From an uncultured Oscillibacter sp. (GTDB lineage: Bacteria > Bacillota > Clostridia > Oscillospirales > Oscillospiraceae), in NCBI GenBank assembly GCA_910587705.1, contig CAJUMX010000012.1, positions 1 through 64,000 on the forward strand: 64,000 bases of DNA, read 5' to 3'. The notes below the pieces were generated by a model. The model was not told the origin of the DNA. It was given only the letters and a program-made list of their open reading frames with translations, and did no database searches. This document shows, in pieces, positions 34,630 to 42,390 of the stretch. Position numbers and translations under genes: made by a program. Position 1 is the first letter of the stretch. Each line of letters opens with the position of its first letter.

Positions 34630-35647
34630 GGAAGCCATTGTGAAAATCGTGGATAAACAGGACCTGACCTATGAGGAAGCCTATCAGGTCATGAACGAGA
34701 TCATGAGCGGCGAGACCACCGCCACCCAGAACGCCGCGTTTCTGGCGGCGCTCTCTACCAAAAGCGCCACGGCGGAAACCATCGACGAGATCACCGGCTG
34801 CGCCGCCGCTATGCGGGAACACGCCCTGAAGGTAGGCGCGGGGGACATGGACCTCATGGAGATCGTGGGCACCGGCGGCGACGGGGCCCACAGCTTCAAC
34901 ATCTCCACCACCGCCGCCTTCGTGGCCTGCGCGGGGGGCGTGAAGGTGGCCAAGCACGGCAACCGGGCCGCGTCCTCTCAGTGCGGCACAGCCGACTGCC
35001 TGGAGGCCCTGGGCGTGAACATCGACCTGAGCCCGGAGCAGTGCGTGAGAATGCTCCATGAGGTGGGGTTCTGCTTCTTCTTCGCGCAGAAATACCACAC
35101 CTCTATGAAGTATGTGGGGGCCATCCGGAAGGAGCTCGGCATCCGCACGGTGTTCAACATCCTGGGGCCCCTGACCAATCCGGCCAGACCCGGGAGAATC
35201 CTGATGGGCGTCTATGACGGCGCCCTGCTGGAGCCGCTGGCTCAGGTGCTGATGAAGCTGGGCGTGAAGCGGGGGCTGGTCGTATATGGACAGGATAAGC
35301 TGGATGAAATCTCCCTCAGCGCGCCCACCACCGTCTGCGAGCTTGCGGACGGAAACTATAGGACCTATGAGGTGACGCCGGAGCAGCTCGGTCTGGAACG
35401 GTGCCGGAAATCGGATCTTACGGGCGGGACTCCGGCGGAGAACGCCGCCATCACCCGGGCGATTCTGGACGGCAGCGAGAAGGGCCATAAGCGCGGCGCT
35501 GTCCTGCTGAACGCCGGCGCGGCGCTGTGGACCGGCGGCAAAGCGGAGAGCCTCGCCGCAGGTGTTTCTCTCGCAGGCCGGCTCATTGACAGCGGCAGGG
35601 CCCTGGAAATCCTGGAGGCGGTCAGAGCCGCTTCCAGGAAGGCGTGA
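34622..35647 (+). CDS. trpD: Anthranilate phosphoribosyltransferase
   Basis: 341 residues from the ATG at 34622 (GGGAGGA upstream, inside trpG). It shows GTGGDGAHSFNISTTAAF for PRPP binding, KHGNRAASSQCGTADCLEALG and the metal-binding DE region. It transfers the phosphoribosyl group to anthranilate. Confidence 0.95.
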   Translation: MIKEAIVKIVDKQDLTYEEAYQVMNEIMSGETTATQNAAFLAALSTKSATAETIDEITGCAAAMREHALKVGAGDMDLMEIVGTGGDGAHSFNISTTAAFVACAGGVKVAKHGNRAASSQCGTADCLEALGVNIDLSPEQCVRMLHEVGFCFFFAQKYHTSMKYVGAIRKELGIRTVFNILGPLTNPARPGRILMGVYDGALLEPLAQVLMKLGVKRGLVVYGQDKLDEISLSAPTTVCELADGNYRTYEVTPEQLGLERCRKSDLTGGTPAENAAITRAILDGSEKGHKRGAVLLNAGAALWTGGKAESLAAGVSLAGRLIDSGRALEILEAVRAASRKA

Positions 35648-35650
35648 GCC

Positions 35651-36448
35651 ATGGCTACAATCCTGGATACCATTGCCGCCCACGCCAGGGAGCGCGTGGC
35701 GGCGGACAGGGAAGCGCTGCCCCTGGAGGCGCTGAAAGAGCTGTGCCGGGAGCGGGGCAGCCGGCCTCCGGACGGGGACGGGTTCCTCTCCCGCCTGCGA
35801 AAGCCGGAGATGAGCTTCCTCTGTGAGGTCAAAAAGGCCTCGCCGTCAAAGGGCGTCATCTCGGAGGAGTTTCCCTATCTGGACATCGCCCGGACCTATG
35901 AGGCCGCGGGAGCGGACGCGGTCTCCTGTCTGACGGAGCCGAAATGGTTTCTGGGCTCGGACGATATCTTCCGGTCCATCCGCCGGGAAATATCGATCCC
36001 CATGCTGCGCAAGGACTTCACGGTGGATGAATACCAAATCTATCAGGCAAGGCTCCTGGGAGCGGACGCGGTGCTGCTCATCTGCGCGCTGCTGGACACA
36101 CACACCCTTGCCCGGTACCTGGAGCTGGCCAGAAGCCTGGGCCTTGCCGCTCTGGTGGAGGCCCACGATGAAACGGAGGTCCGTTCGGCGGTCAGCGCGG
36201 GGGCGCGGATCATCGGCGTGAACAACCGAAACCTGAAGGATTTCTCCGTGGACTTTTCCAACGCCGCCCGCCTGCGGGACCTGATCCCCTCCGGCCGGGT
36301 CTATGTGGCGGAGAGCGGCGTGACCTCTTCGGAGGACGTGGCGGCGCTGAGGCGCATCGGCGCGGACGCGGCGCTCATGGGTGAGGTCCTCATGCGGGCC
36401 GGGAATCCAAAAGCCCTGCTGCGCGAAATGCGGGAGGCGGCGCGGTGA
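35651..36448 (+). CDS. trpC: Indole-3-glycerol-phosphate synthase
   Basis: 265 residues, a TIM barrel with CEVKKASPSKG near 58, LRKDFTVDEYQIYQA, IGVNNRNLKDFSVD and VAESGV. It closes the indole ring. It lies 3 bases after trpD, and its TGA overlaps the GTG start of trpF. Confidence 0.95.
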   Translation: MATILDTIAAHARERVAADREALPLEALKELCRERGSRPPDGDGFLSRLRKPEMSFLCEVKKASPSKGVISEEFPYLDIARTYEAAGADAVSCLTEPKWFLGSDDIFRSIRREISIPMLRKDFTVDEYQIYQARLLGADAVLLICALLDTHTLARYLELARSLGLAALVEAHDETEVRSAVSAGARIIGVNNRNLKDFSVDFSNAARLRDLIPSGRVYVAESGVTSSEDVAALRRIGADAALMGEVLMRAGNPKALLREMREAAR

Positions 36449-37050
36449 TCAGAATCAAGATTTGCGGTCTGTACCGCCCCGAGGACATCCGGTACGTCAA
36501 TCAGGTGAAGCCGGACTGGTGCGGTTTTATCATCAATTTTTCCCAGAGTCACCGCAGCCTTTCCCCAGACCGGGTTCGGGAACTGCGGCGGGAACTGGAC
36601 ACCGCGGTCGTTCCGGTGGGGGTGTTCGTGGACCAGCCGCTGGAGGCCGCCGCCGCGCTGCTGAACGATGGAACGCTCTCGATTGCCCAGCTCCACGGCC
36701 ACGAGGACGCGGCGTATATCGCCGCCCTCCGCGCCGCCGCGCCGGGACATCCGGTGTGGAAGGCGTTCAAAATCCGTTCTCCCGGAGACCTGGCGTCTGC
36801 CAACGCCTCCCCGGCGGATCTGGTGATTCTGGACAACGGGTATGGGACCGGGGAGACCTTTGACTGGTCTCTGGCGGACGGCGCGGCGCGTCCCTGGCTG
36901 CTGGCGGGCGGGCTGACGCCGGAAAACATCCCGGACGCCATCGCGCGGCTTCACCCTTACGGCCTGGACATCTCCAGCGGAGTGGAGACGGACAGGAAGA
37001 AAGATCTCACGAAAATCCACGCGGCGGTCGCCGCCGCACGAAAGGACTGA
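36445..37050 (+). CDS. trpF: Phosphoribosylanthranilate isomerase
   Basis: 201 residues, GTG start. The motifs IKICGLYRPEDI, GFIINFSQSHR and LLAGGLTPENI are those of TrpF. Separate from TrpC, as usual in Firmicutes. It is translationally coupled to trpC by a 4-base overlap. Confidence 0.92.
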   Translation: MIRIKICGLYRPEDIRYVNQVKPDWCGFIINFSQSHRSLSPDRVRELRRELDTAVVPVGVFVDQPLEAAAALLNDGTLSIAQLHGHEDAAYIAALRAAAPGHPVWKAFKIRSPGDLASANASPADLVILDNGYGTGETFDWSLADGAARPWLLAGGLTPENIPDAIARLHPYGLDISSGVETDRKKDLTKIHAAVAAARKD

Positions 37051-37056
37051 TGTTCC

Positions 37057-38241
37057 ATGTCAAAAGGACGCTTCGGCATCCACGGCGGGCAATATATCCC
37101 GGAGACGCTGATGAACGCCGTGATCGAGCTGGAAAGGGCCTATGATTTCTATAAAACCGACCCCGCGTTCAACCGGGAGCTGACAGGCCTGCTGAATGAG
37201 TACGCGGGCCGCCCGTCCCGCCTCTGCTATGCGGAGAAAATGACCCGCGATTTGGGCGGCGCGAAGATTTACCTCAAGCGGGAGGACCTCAACCACACCG
37301 GCTCCCACAAGATCAACAATGTGCTCGGGCAGGCGCTGCTGGCGAAAAAGATGGGCAAGACCCGTATGATCGCCGAGACCGGCGCGGGGCAGCACGGCGT
37401 GGCCGCCGCCACCGCCGCCGCCCTCATGGGCATGGAGTGCGTGGTGTTCATGGGGGAGGAGGACACCCGGCGGCAGGCGCTGAACGTCTACCGGATGCGC
37501 CTTCTGGGGGCGGAGGTCGTCCCCGTCACCACCGGAACCGCCACCTTGAAGGACGCGGTCAGCGAGGCCATGCGGGAGTGGACCCGGCGCATTGACGACA
37601 CCCACTACTGCCTGGGCTCCGTCATGGGCCCCCACCCCTTCCCAACAATTGTTCGGGACTTCCAGGCGGTGATCTCCCGGGAACTCAAGGCGCAGATGCT
37701 GGAAAAAGAGGGCCGCCTTCCCGACGCGGTGGTTGCCTGCGTGGGCGGCGGGTCCAACGCCATGGGCAGTTTTTACCATTTTATCGAGGACAAGAGCGTG
37801 CGCCTGATCGGCTGTGAGGCCGCGGGGCGCGGTGTGGACACCTTCGAGACCGCCGCCACCATCGCCACCGGCCGGGAGGGCATCTTCCACGGCATGAAGA
37901 GCTACTTCTGCCAGGACGAGTTTGGTCAGATCGCGCCGGTGTACTCCATCTCCGCCGGGCTGGACTATCCCGGTATCGGCCCCGAGCACGCCTGGCTCCA
38001 CGACACGGGCCGGGCCGAGTATGTGCCCATTACGGACGAGGAGGCGGTGAACGCCTTCGAGTATCTCAGCCGCACGGAGGGGATTATTCCGGCCATCGAG
38101 TCCGCCCACGCCCTGGCCTATGCCATGAAGCTGGCCGCCGGAATGGGGAAGGACCGGATAATCGCCGTTACCATCTCCGGCCGCGGGGACAAGGATGTTG
38201 CCGCCATCGCACGATACAGAGGGGAGGATCTTCATGAGTAA
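37057..38241 (+). CDS. trpB: Tryptophan synthase beta subunit
   Basis: 394 residues, TrpB1 type. Lys in REDLNHTGSHKINN binds pyridoxal phosphate, GGGSNAMG holds its phosphate and GAGQHGVAAATAAAL is present. It condenses indole with serine. It overlaps trpA by 8 bases, consistent with an alpha2-beta2 complex. Confidence 0.96.
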   Translation: MSKGRFGIHGGQYIPETLMNAVIELERAYDFYKTDPAFNRELTGLLNEYAGRPSRLCYAEKMTRDLGGAKIYLKREDLNHTGSHKINNVLGQALLAKKMGKTRMIAETGAGQHGVAAATAAALMGMECVVFMGEEDTRRQALNVYRMRLLGAEVVPVTTGTATLKDAVSEAMREWTRRIDDTHYCLGSVMGPHPFPTIVRDFQAVISRELKAQMLEKEGRLPDAVVACVGGGSNAMGSFYHFIEDKSVRLIGCEAAGRGVDTFETAATIATGREGIFHGMKSYFCQDEFGQIAPVYSISAGLDYPGIGPEHAWLHDTGRAEYVPITDEEAVNAFEYLSRTEGIIPAIESAHALAYAMKLAAGMGKDRIIAVTISGRGDKDVAAIARYRGEDLHE

Positions 38242-39004
38242 CATCGCTTCCGCCTTTGCCGGCGGCAAGGCGTTCATCCCATTTTTCACCTGCGGAGACC
38301 CGGATCTGGGGACCACCGCCGCCTGTGTCCGGGCCGCTGTGGAGAACGGCGCCGATCTCATTGAGCTTGGCATTCCCTTCTCCGATCCCACCGCCGAGGG
38401 ACCCGTCATTCAGGGGGCCAACATGCGGGCCCTGGCCGGAGGCGTGACCACGGACAAAATCTTTGACCTGGTGCGGGACCTGCGGCGGGATGTGGCGGTC
38501 CCCATGGTCTTCATGACCTACGCCAACGTGGTATTCTCCTACGGCGCGGAGCGGTTTGCCTCCGCCTGCCGGGACACCGGCGTGGACGGGCTGATCCTGC
38601 CCGACCTGCCCTTTGAGGAAAAGGACGAGTTTGCGCCCGCCTGCCGGAAGTACGGCGTGGATCTGATCTCCCTGGTGGCACCCACCTCGGCGGACCGGAT
38701 CGCCAGAATCGCCCGGGAGGCGGAGGGGTTCCTCTATGTAGTCTCCAGCCTGGGTGTCACCGGGACCCGAAGCGAGATCACAACCGATCTGGGCGCAATG
38801 ATCCATGTGGTCCGGGAAAACACGTGCATCCCCTGTGCCATCGGCTTCGGCATCTCTACCCCTGAACAGGCCGGGAAAATGGCGGCGCTGTCCGACGGAG
38901 CCATCGTGGGCTCGGCAATCATCAAGCTGTTGGAGCGGTATGGAAAAGACGCTCCGGAGCATGTGGGGCGCTATGTCAGGCGGATGAAGGACGCGCTGGC
39001 GTAA
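38234..39004 (+). CDS. trpA: Tryptophan synthase alpha subunit
   Basis: 256 residues from the ATG at 38234 (GGGAGG upstream). The catalytic Glu is in ADLIELGIPFSDPTAEGP and the Asp in GLILPDLPFEE; the phosphate loop GFGISTPEQ is present. It cleaves indoleglycerol phosphate to indole. It is the last gene of the operon; no terminator follows because a repeat and a MITE-like element begin five bases later. Confidence 0.95.
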   Translation: MSNIASAFAGGKAFIPFFTCGDPDLGTTAACVRAAVENGADLIELGIPFSDPTAEGPVIQGANMRALAGGVTTDKIFDLVRDLRRDVAVPMVFMTYANVVFSYGAERFASACRDTGVDGLILPDLPFEEKDEFAPACRKYGVDLISLVAPTSADRIARIAREAEGFLYVVSSLGVTGTRSEITTDLGAMIHVVRENTCIPCAIGFGISTPEQAGKMAALSDGAIVGSAIIKLLERYGKDAPEHVGRYVRRMKDALA

Positions 39005-39008
39005 ATAT

Positions 39009-39029
39009 TCTATAGCAATCGTCAAAAAT
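39009..39029 (+). repeat. CTATAGCAATC-type direct repeat (right copy)
   Basis: This is 19 of 21 bases identical to 31524-31544, in the same orientation, 7.5 kb away on the other side of the trp operon. Confidence 0.5.
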
Positions 39030-39031
39030 AT

Positions 39032-39198
39032 TAAGGAAGCACTGATTAAATCAACGTGCGCAGATTTACGTCAGAAATTTTTGCTGACAAGGAAGAAAAC
39101 CGCTGGAATCCTGACGGATTTCAAGGTTTTCTGACGCGGATCAGCGGAAATTTATGACGTGAAGATGCGTATGGGGATTTAATCAGTGCTTCCTTAAC
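39032..39198 (+). mobile_element. MITE-like repeat, copy C
   Basis: 167 bases with perfect inverted ends beginning TTAAGGAAGCACTGATTAAA. The interior (TTTTTGCTGACAAGG, CTGACGGATTTCAAGG, GCGGAAATTTATG) aligns with the inverse of copy A. It abuts the stop codon of the broken transposase gene. No coding capacity. Confidence 0.7.
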
Positions 39199-40237
39199 AA
39201 TAAGCAGAGGCAAGGAACCAGTGTAAGCTGTCGAGCTGAGAAACACAAGCGAGGGCCTCTGGATAGCGTCAGAGAGTTGGTCCAAGCAGCGCATCTTCCA
39301 TTTGCGAAGGATGGCTTTCATCTTGGACCACATTTTCTCAATGGGATTGAGATCAGGGCTGTAGGGTGGAAGGTACAGTACCTTCATGCCCTTTGCCTCC
39401 AGAATTTCCCGGACGGCCTTGACATGGTGGGAACGCATATTGTCCATCACAATGATGTCGCTTGGCCGAAGAGTTGGGAACAGCGTCTCTTTCAAATACT
39501 GGACAAAGTGTTCTCCCGTTGTATCGTCCTGGTATGTTGTAAACGCTTTTTCCTCATCCGGACGAATGGAAGAAACAACCGTCGTTGTCCGCGGCGTATT
39601 CAAAGGGGTATGATCCACCGCCCTTTGGGAGGAGGGCGCTCTCTCATAAAGGCGGGTCAAATCCGTGTTGACTCCGCTTTCGTCCAAAAATACCAAGTGT
39701 TCCACCATCTCAGGCGTTATGGTTTCTTTCCACTCTCTGCGCTTTTCCTGCACATCGAACACGGTCACGCTCACTTGCGTAGAGAGATTCCTTTTTCAAC
39801 GTATAGCCCGTTGCGTTGATTGTCCGCTCCACCGTAGAATAGCTGTTGGAAAGATTCAGCTTCTCCCGTATCTCTTCTATTGTGATGTCTGGATCCGCAT
39901 CGATACAGTCGCGGATATTTTCTTTGTCCTCTGCTGTCAGAACCGGTTTTCGGTCACGCTGGCTGGTCCGCAGCTTGACGTTGCCTGTTTTCCGCTTCTG
40001 TTCCGTCAGCCGGTATACCGTCCATTTGCTCACGGAATATGCCTTTGCTATCCCTTCCGCATCATGGGTTGCCTCATACCCTTCTACCAGTAACTTCCGT
40101 GCTTCATTGTGCAGTATACTATCATCTCCTGTTTCCGTTATACTACCTCTGTCAAATATTGGTGCCTTTTTTGATGATGCTATAAGATCAATCCGCTCTG
40201 TGGCGGTTCTCTTTGTATACACAGGTGCAATCGACAA
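39196..40237 (-). pseudogene. IS630-family transposase, two frameshifts
   Basis: The N-terminal part (frame ending at 39710) holds a helix-turn-helix (DAEGIAKAYSVSKWTVYRL) and the IS630 linker TIEEIREKLNLSNSYSTVER. The catalytic part (39121-39774 in another frame) holds DDE residues in VFLDESGVN, IVMDNMRSHH and LPPYSPDLNPIEKMW. They join near 39755 by a one-base shift. A second shift near 39255 is needed to reach the expected end HWFLASAYC with a TAA at 39198. The first could be programmed frameshifting, but two shifts argue for a dead copy. The true start codon is unclear (TTG at 40237 possible). Confidence 0.8.
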
Positions 40238-40272
40238 GGGCGTACCGGCAAAGAACTTTTGCCGGTACGCCC
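40238..40272 (+). other. Perfect 15-bp hairpin
   Basis: GGGCGTACCGGCAAA pairs with TTTGCCGGTACGCCC across a loop of about 5 bases. It lies between the transposase remnant and the next gene; it has no T run, so it may be the end of the insertion sequence or an operator. Confidence 0.5.
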
Positions 40273-40348
40273 GAAAGTGCTTGTATAAGATTCAGCAATA
40301 GGGTAAAATGGATATCCAATACATCTGCTGAGAATGGAGGGATGTGCC

Positions 40349-41845
40349 TTGGCAGTACCGACCAACATTAAGACCTTACTCGCCGGAAATGCCGTTGAGT
40401 GGGCCAGAATCGAATTTAAGGAGACCTGGGATGCCGAGGCATCACTCAAAACCATCTGCGCTTTTGCCAATGATATTGACAACTGGGGCGGCGGTTACCT
40501 CGTCATCGGCGTTGAGGAGAAGGACGGCAGGCCGGTTCATCCTCTAAAAGGCGTCCCCGTAGACAAGGTAGATGGTTATCTGAAGGATATGCTCAACAAG
40601 TGCAAGCGTATCCAGCCGGAATATCTGCCCATCGTTGAGGTGGTGGACTACCAGGAAAAGAAATTCATTGTGGTATGGGCTCCCGGCGGATACTTGCGTC
40701 CGTATTCCTCCCCCAAGTCGATGGCCAAAGGGGAGAAGGAACGTATCAGCTACATCCGGAAAATGTCCAGCACCATCATACCCTCCGAGGAGGAGAAACG
40801 GGATCTCTATAACCTTGCCAACAATGTCCCCTTTGATGACCGTGTCAACCACGAGGCGGACATTGCGGATCTGAACCTCACGCTGATTCAGGCGTATCTC
40901 AAAGAGGTGGAGAGTTCCCTGTACGAGGAATCCAGGCATATGGATTTCCTTGATCTGTGCCGGAGCATGAACATCGTGAACACCCTGCCGGAGTATACCA
41001 AGCCGAAGAATGTGGGGCTGATGTTCTTCAGTCTGGAGCCTGATCATTTCTTTCCGTATGCCCAAATTGATGTGGTCCAGTTTCCGGAGGACCTGGGTGG
41101 AGATCAGATTATCGAAAAGACGTTCAAGGGACCGCTTCACCAGCAGCTGCGGGAGGCACTTCAATATATTCGGAACAGCGTGATTCAGGAGCGGGTAATC
41201 AAATTTCCGGACAGGGCAGAGGCGGAACGATTCTTCAATTATCCCTATGCGGCAATCGAGGAGAGCCTTTGCAACGCAGTGTATCACAAGGGGTACGACG
41301 TGCGGGAGCCCATTGAAGTTCGCATCCTCCCTGACCGTATTGAGATCGTCAGCCATCCGGGAGCAGATCGGTCCATTTCCGAGGAGGGCCTGCGGACCTA
41401 CCGGGTCTTCAACCGGAGATACCGCAACCGCCGCATTGGAGATTTTCTGAAAGAAATGCACCTGACAGAGGGGCGGAACACGGGGTTCCGGAAAATCCTC
41501 AACGCGCTGGAGCGCAACGGTTCCCCAGAACCGATCTTTGAGACGGACCCAGAGCGGCTGTCTTTCTGCACAACGATCTTCATTCACCCTCAGTTTCTGC
41601 CCTCAAATGAGACCAAAGATGGGACCAAAAGTGGGACCAAAAAAGCTGCACCGAACCGCCATACTGAGAGAGTGCAGCTGATCCTCTCTGCGATCCAGGA
41701 AAATCCACAGGTAACAGTGCGTACGTTGGTTGAGGATTTCGGCATTTCAAAAAACACGATTTTACGGATTTTGAAAGGGCTGCAAGAGAATGGAACCATC
41801 AAGAGGGAGGGCTCCAGCCGGAAGGGCCGCTGGGTCATACTATGA
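40349..41845 (+). CDS. AlbA_2/Schlafen-type ATP-binding transcriptional regulator
   Basis: 498 residues from the TTG at 40349, preferred because GGAGGG lies seven bases upstream; an ATG at 40334 gives five more residues. The N-terminus is an AlbA_2 (Schlafen) domain (EWARIEFKETWDAEASLKTI, NWGGGYLVIGVEE). The middle has an HSP90-like ATPase part (AIEESLCNAVYHKGY). The C-terminus is a winged helix (TVRTLVEDFGISKNTILRIL) after a T-G-T-K-rich linker. Such proteins are widespread regulators, sometimes linked to defence or mobile elements. It ends 138 bases before the second tRNA-Thr fragment and may belong to the element that used it. Confidence 0.8.
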   Translation: MAVPTNIKTLLAGNAVEWARIEFKETWDAEASLKTICAFANDIDNWGGGYLVIGVEEKDGRPVHPLKGVPVDKVDGYLKDMLNKCKRIQPEYLPIVEVVDYQEKKFIVVWAPGGYLRPYSSPKSMAKGEKERISYIRKMSSTIIPSEEEKRDLYNLANNVPFDDRVNHEADIADLNLTLIQAYLKEVESSLYEESRHMDFLDLCRSMNIVNTLPEYTKPKNVGLMFFSLEPDHFFPYAQIDVVQFPEDLGGDQIIEKTFKGPLHQQLREALQYIRNSVIQERVIKFPDRAEAERFFNYPYAAIEESLCNAVYHKGYDVREPIEVRILPDRIEIVSHPGADRSISEEGLRTYRVFNRRYRNRRIGDFLKEMHLTEGRNTGFRKILNALERNGSPEPIFETDPERLSFCTTIFIHPQFLPSNETKDGTKSGTKKAAPNRHTERVQLILSAIQENPQVTVRTLVEDFGISKNTILRILKGLQENGTIKREGSSRKGRWVIL

Positions 41846-41848
41846 ATC

Positions 41849-41870
41849 TGACCACACAACCAGCCACAAA
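41849..41870 (+). repeat. TGACCACACAACCAGCCACA, candidate integrase-binding repeat
   Basis: Matches 4895-4916 at 18 of 22 bases and lies 113 bases before the second tRNA-Thr fragment, on the opposite side from the repeat at 42114. Confidence 0.4.
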
Positions 41871-41982
41871 TGCCGCTGGAAACAGCGGAAAATTAGCACT
41901 TAGAAAGTGTCAGAGAACAAATGATTCGGAGCGGAAATGAATAAAAACAACCAAAAAATATTGCAAAAAATTGCATTCTGGC

Positions 41983-42028
41983 GTTGGTAAGGATGAGGTC
42001 GGCGGTTCGAATCCGCCCAGCAGCTCCA
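41983..42028 (+). repeat. tRNA-Thr(GGU) 3' fragment, second copy
   Basis: Identical over 46 bases to 4762-4807. It again starts in the anticodon loop and ends with CCA, without a 5' half upstream. Direct repeat in the same orientation, 37.2 kb apart. Confidence 0.85.
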
Positions 42029-42032
42029 TGAT

Positions 42033-42067
42033 AGCCAATCCTTTTCTGTGGAAAGGGTTGGCTTTTT
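42033..42067 (+). terminator. Terminator behind the second tRNA-Thr fragment
   Basis: AGCCAATCCTTT pairs with AAAGGGTTGGCT and TTTTTT follows. Its sequence differs from the terminator behind the first fragment, although position and size are the same. Confidence 0.75.
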
Positions 42068-42113
42068 TCATCCCGTAACGTATTCACCATGTGAATTTGG
42101 GGTGAATTGTTCT

Positions 42114-42135
42114 TGACTACAGATTTAGCCATAGA
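42114..42135 (+). repeat. TGACTACAGATTTAGCCATA, candidate integrase-binding repeat
   Basis: Lies 86 bases after the second tRNA fragment; the corresponding repeat lies 88 bases after the first. Confidence 0.4.
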
Positions 42136-42145
42136 CAGAGAAAAA

Positions 42146-42173
42146 CTGCCCGCCGGAAAAACCCGGCGGGCAG
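42146..42173 (-). terminator. Terminator of the integrase remnant
   Basis: CTGCCCGCCGG pairs with CCGGCGGGCAG, with TTTTTC on the minus strand, in the same place relative to the tRNA fragment as the terminator at 4927-4961. Confidence 0.75.
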
Positions 42174-42204
42174 TGCGTTTTTCAGCTTGCTTTGGCGCCG
42201 CCGT

Positions 42205-42288
42205 TTATTGCTTCCTTTCAACGGAAATCGCTGCTTTCACCTTAGCCATCAGCTCACCGTAAGCCGCCTCTTTGTGAGTGCAGTGTCC
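42205..42288 (-). pseudogene. Integrase C-terminal remnant
   Basis: The last 27 codons (ELMAKVKAAISVERKQ and stop) match the end of the intact integrase at 4972 (KLLAEMIVEMKAEIAVERER). Homology stops at about 42290, where a terminator for rightward transcription begins. A former integrative element was largely deleted here. Confidence 0.65.
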
Positions 42289-42305
42289 CGAGAGTGCTTT
42301 AAGAG

Positions 42306-42347
42306 GCAGCCCCCGCCGTTTTTCTCAACGGCAGGGGCTGCTTTTTT
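42306..42347 (+). terminator. Strong hairpin terminator
   Basis: GCAGCCCC and CCGTT pair with AACGG and GGGGCTGC, followed by TTTTTT on the plus strand. It protects the convergent MFS gene from transcription coming from the left. Confidence 0.75.
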
Positions 42348-42390
42348 ACATAACGTGCATCAGCGTCGGCGCGCTTCCTCCCGCATCGAT

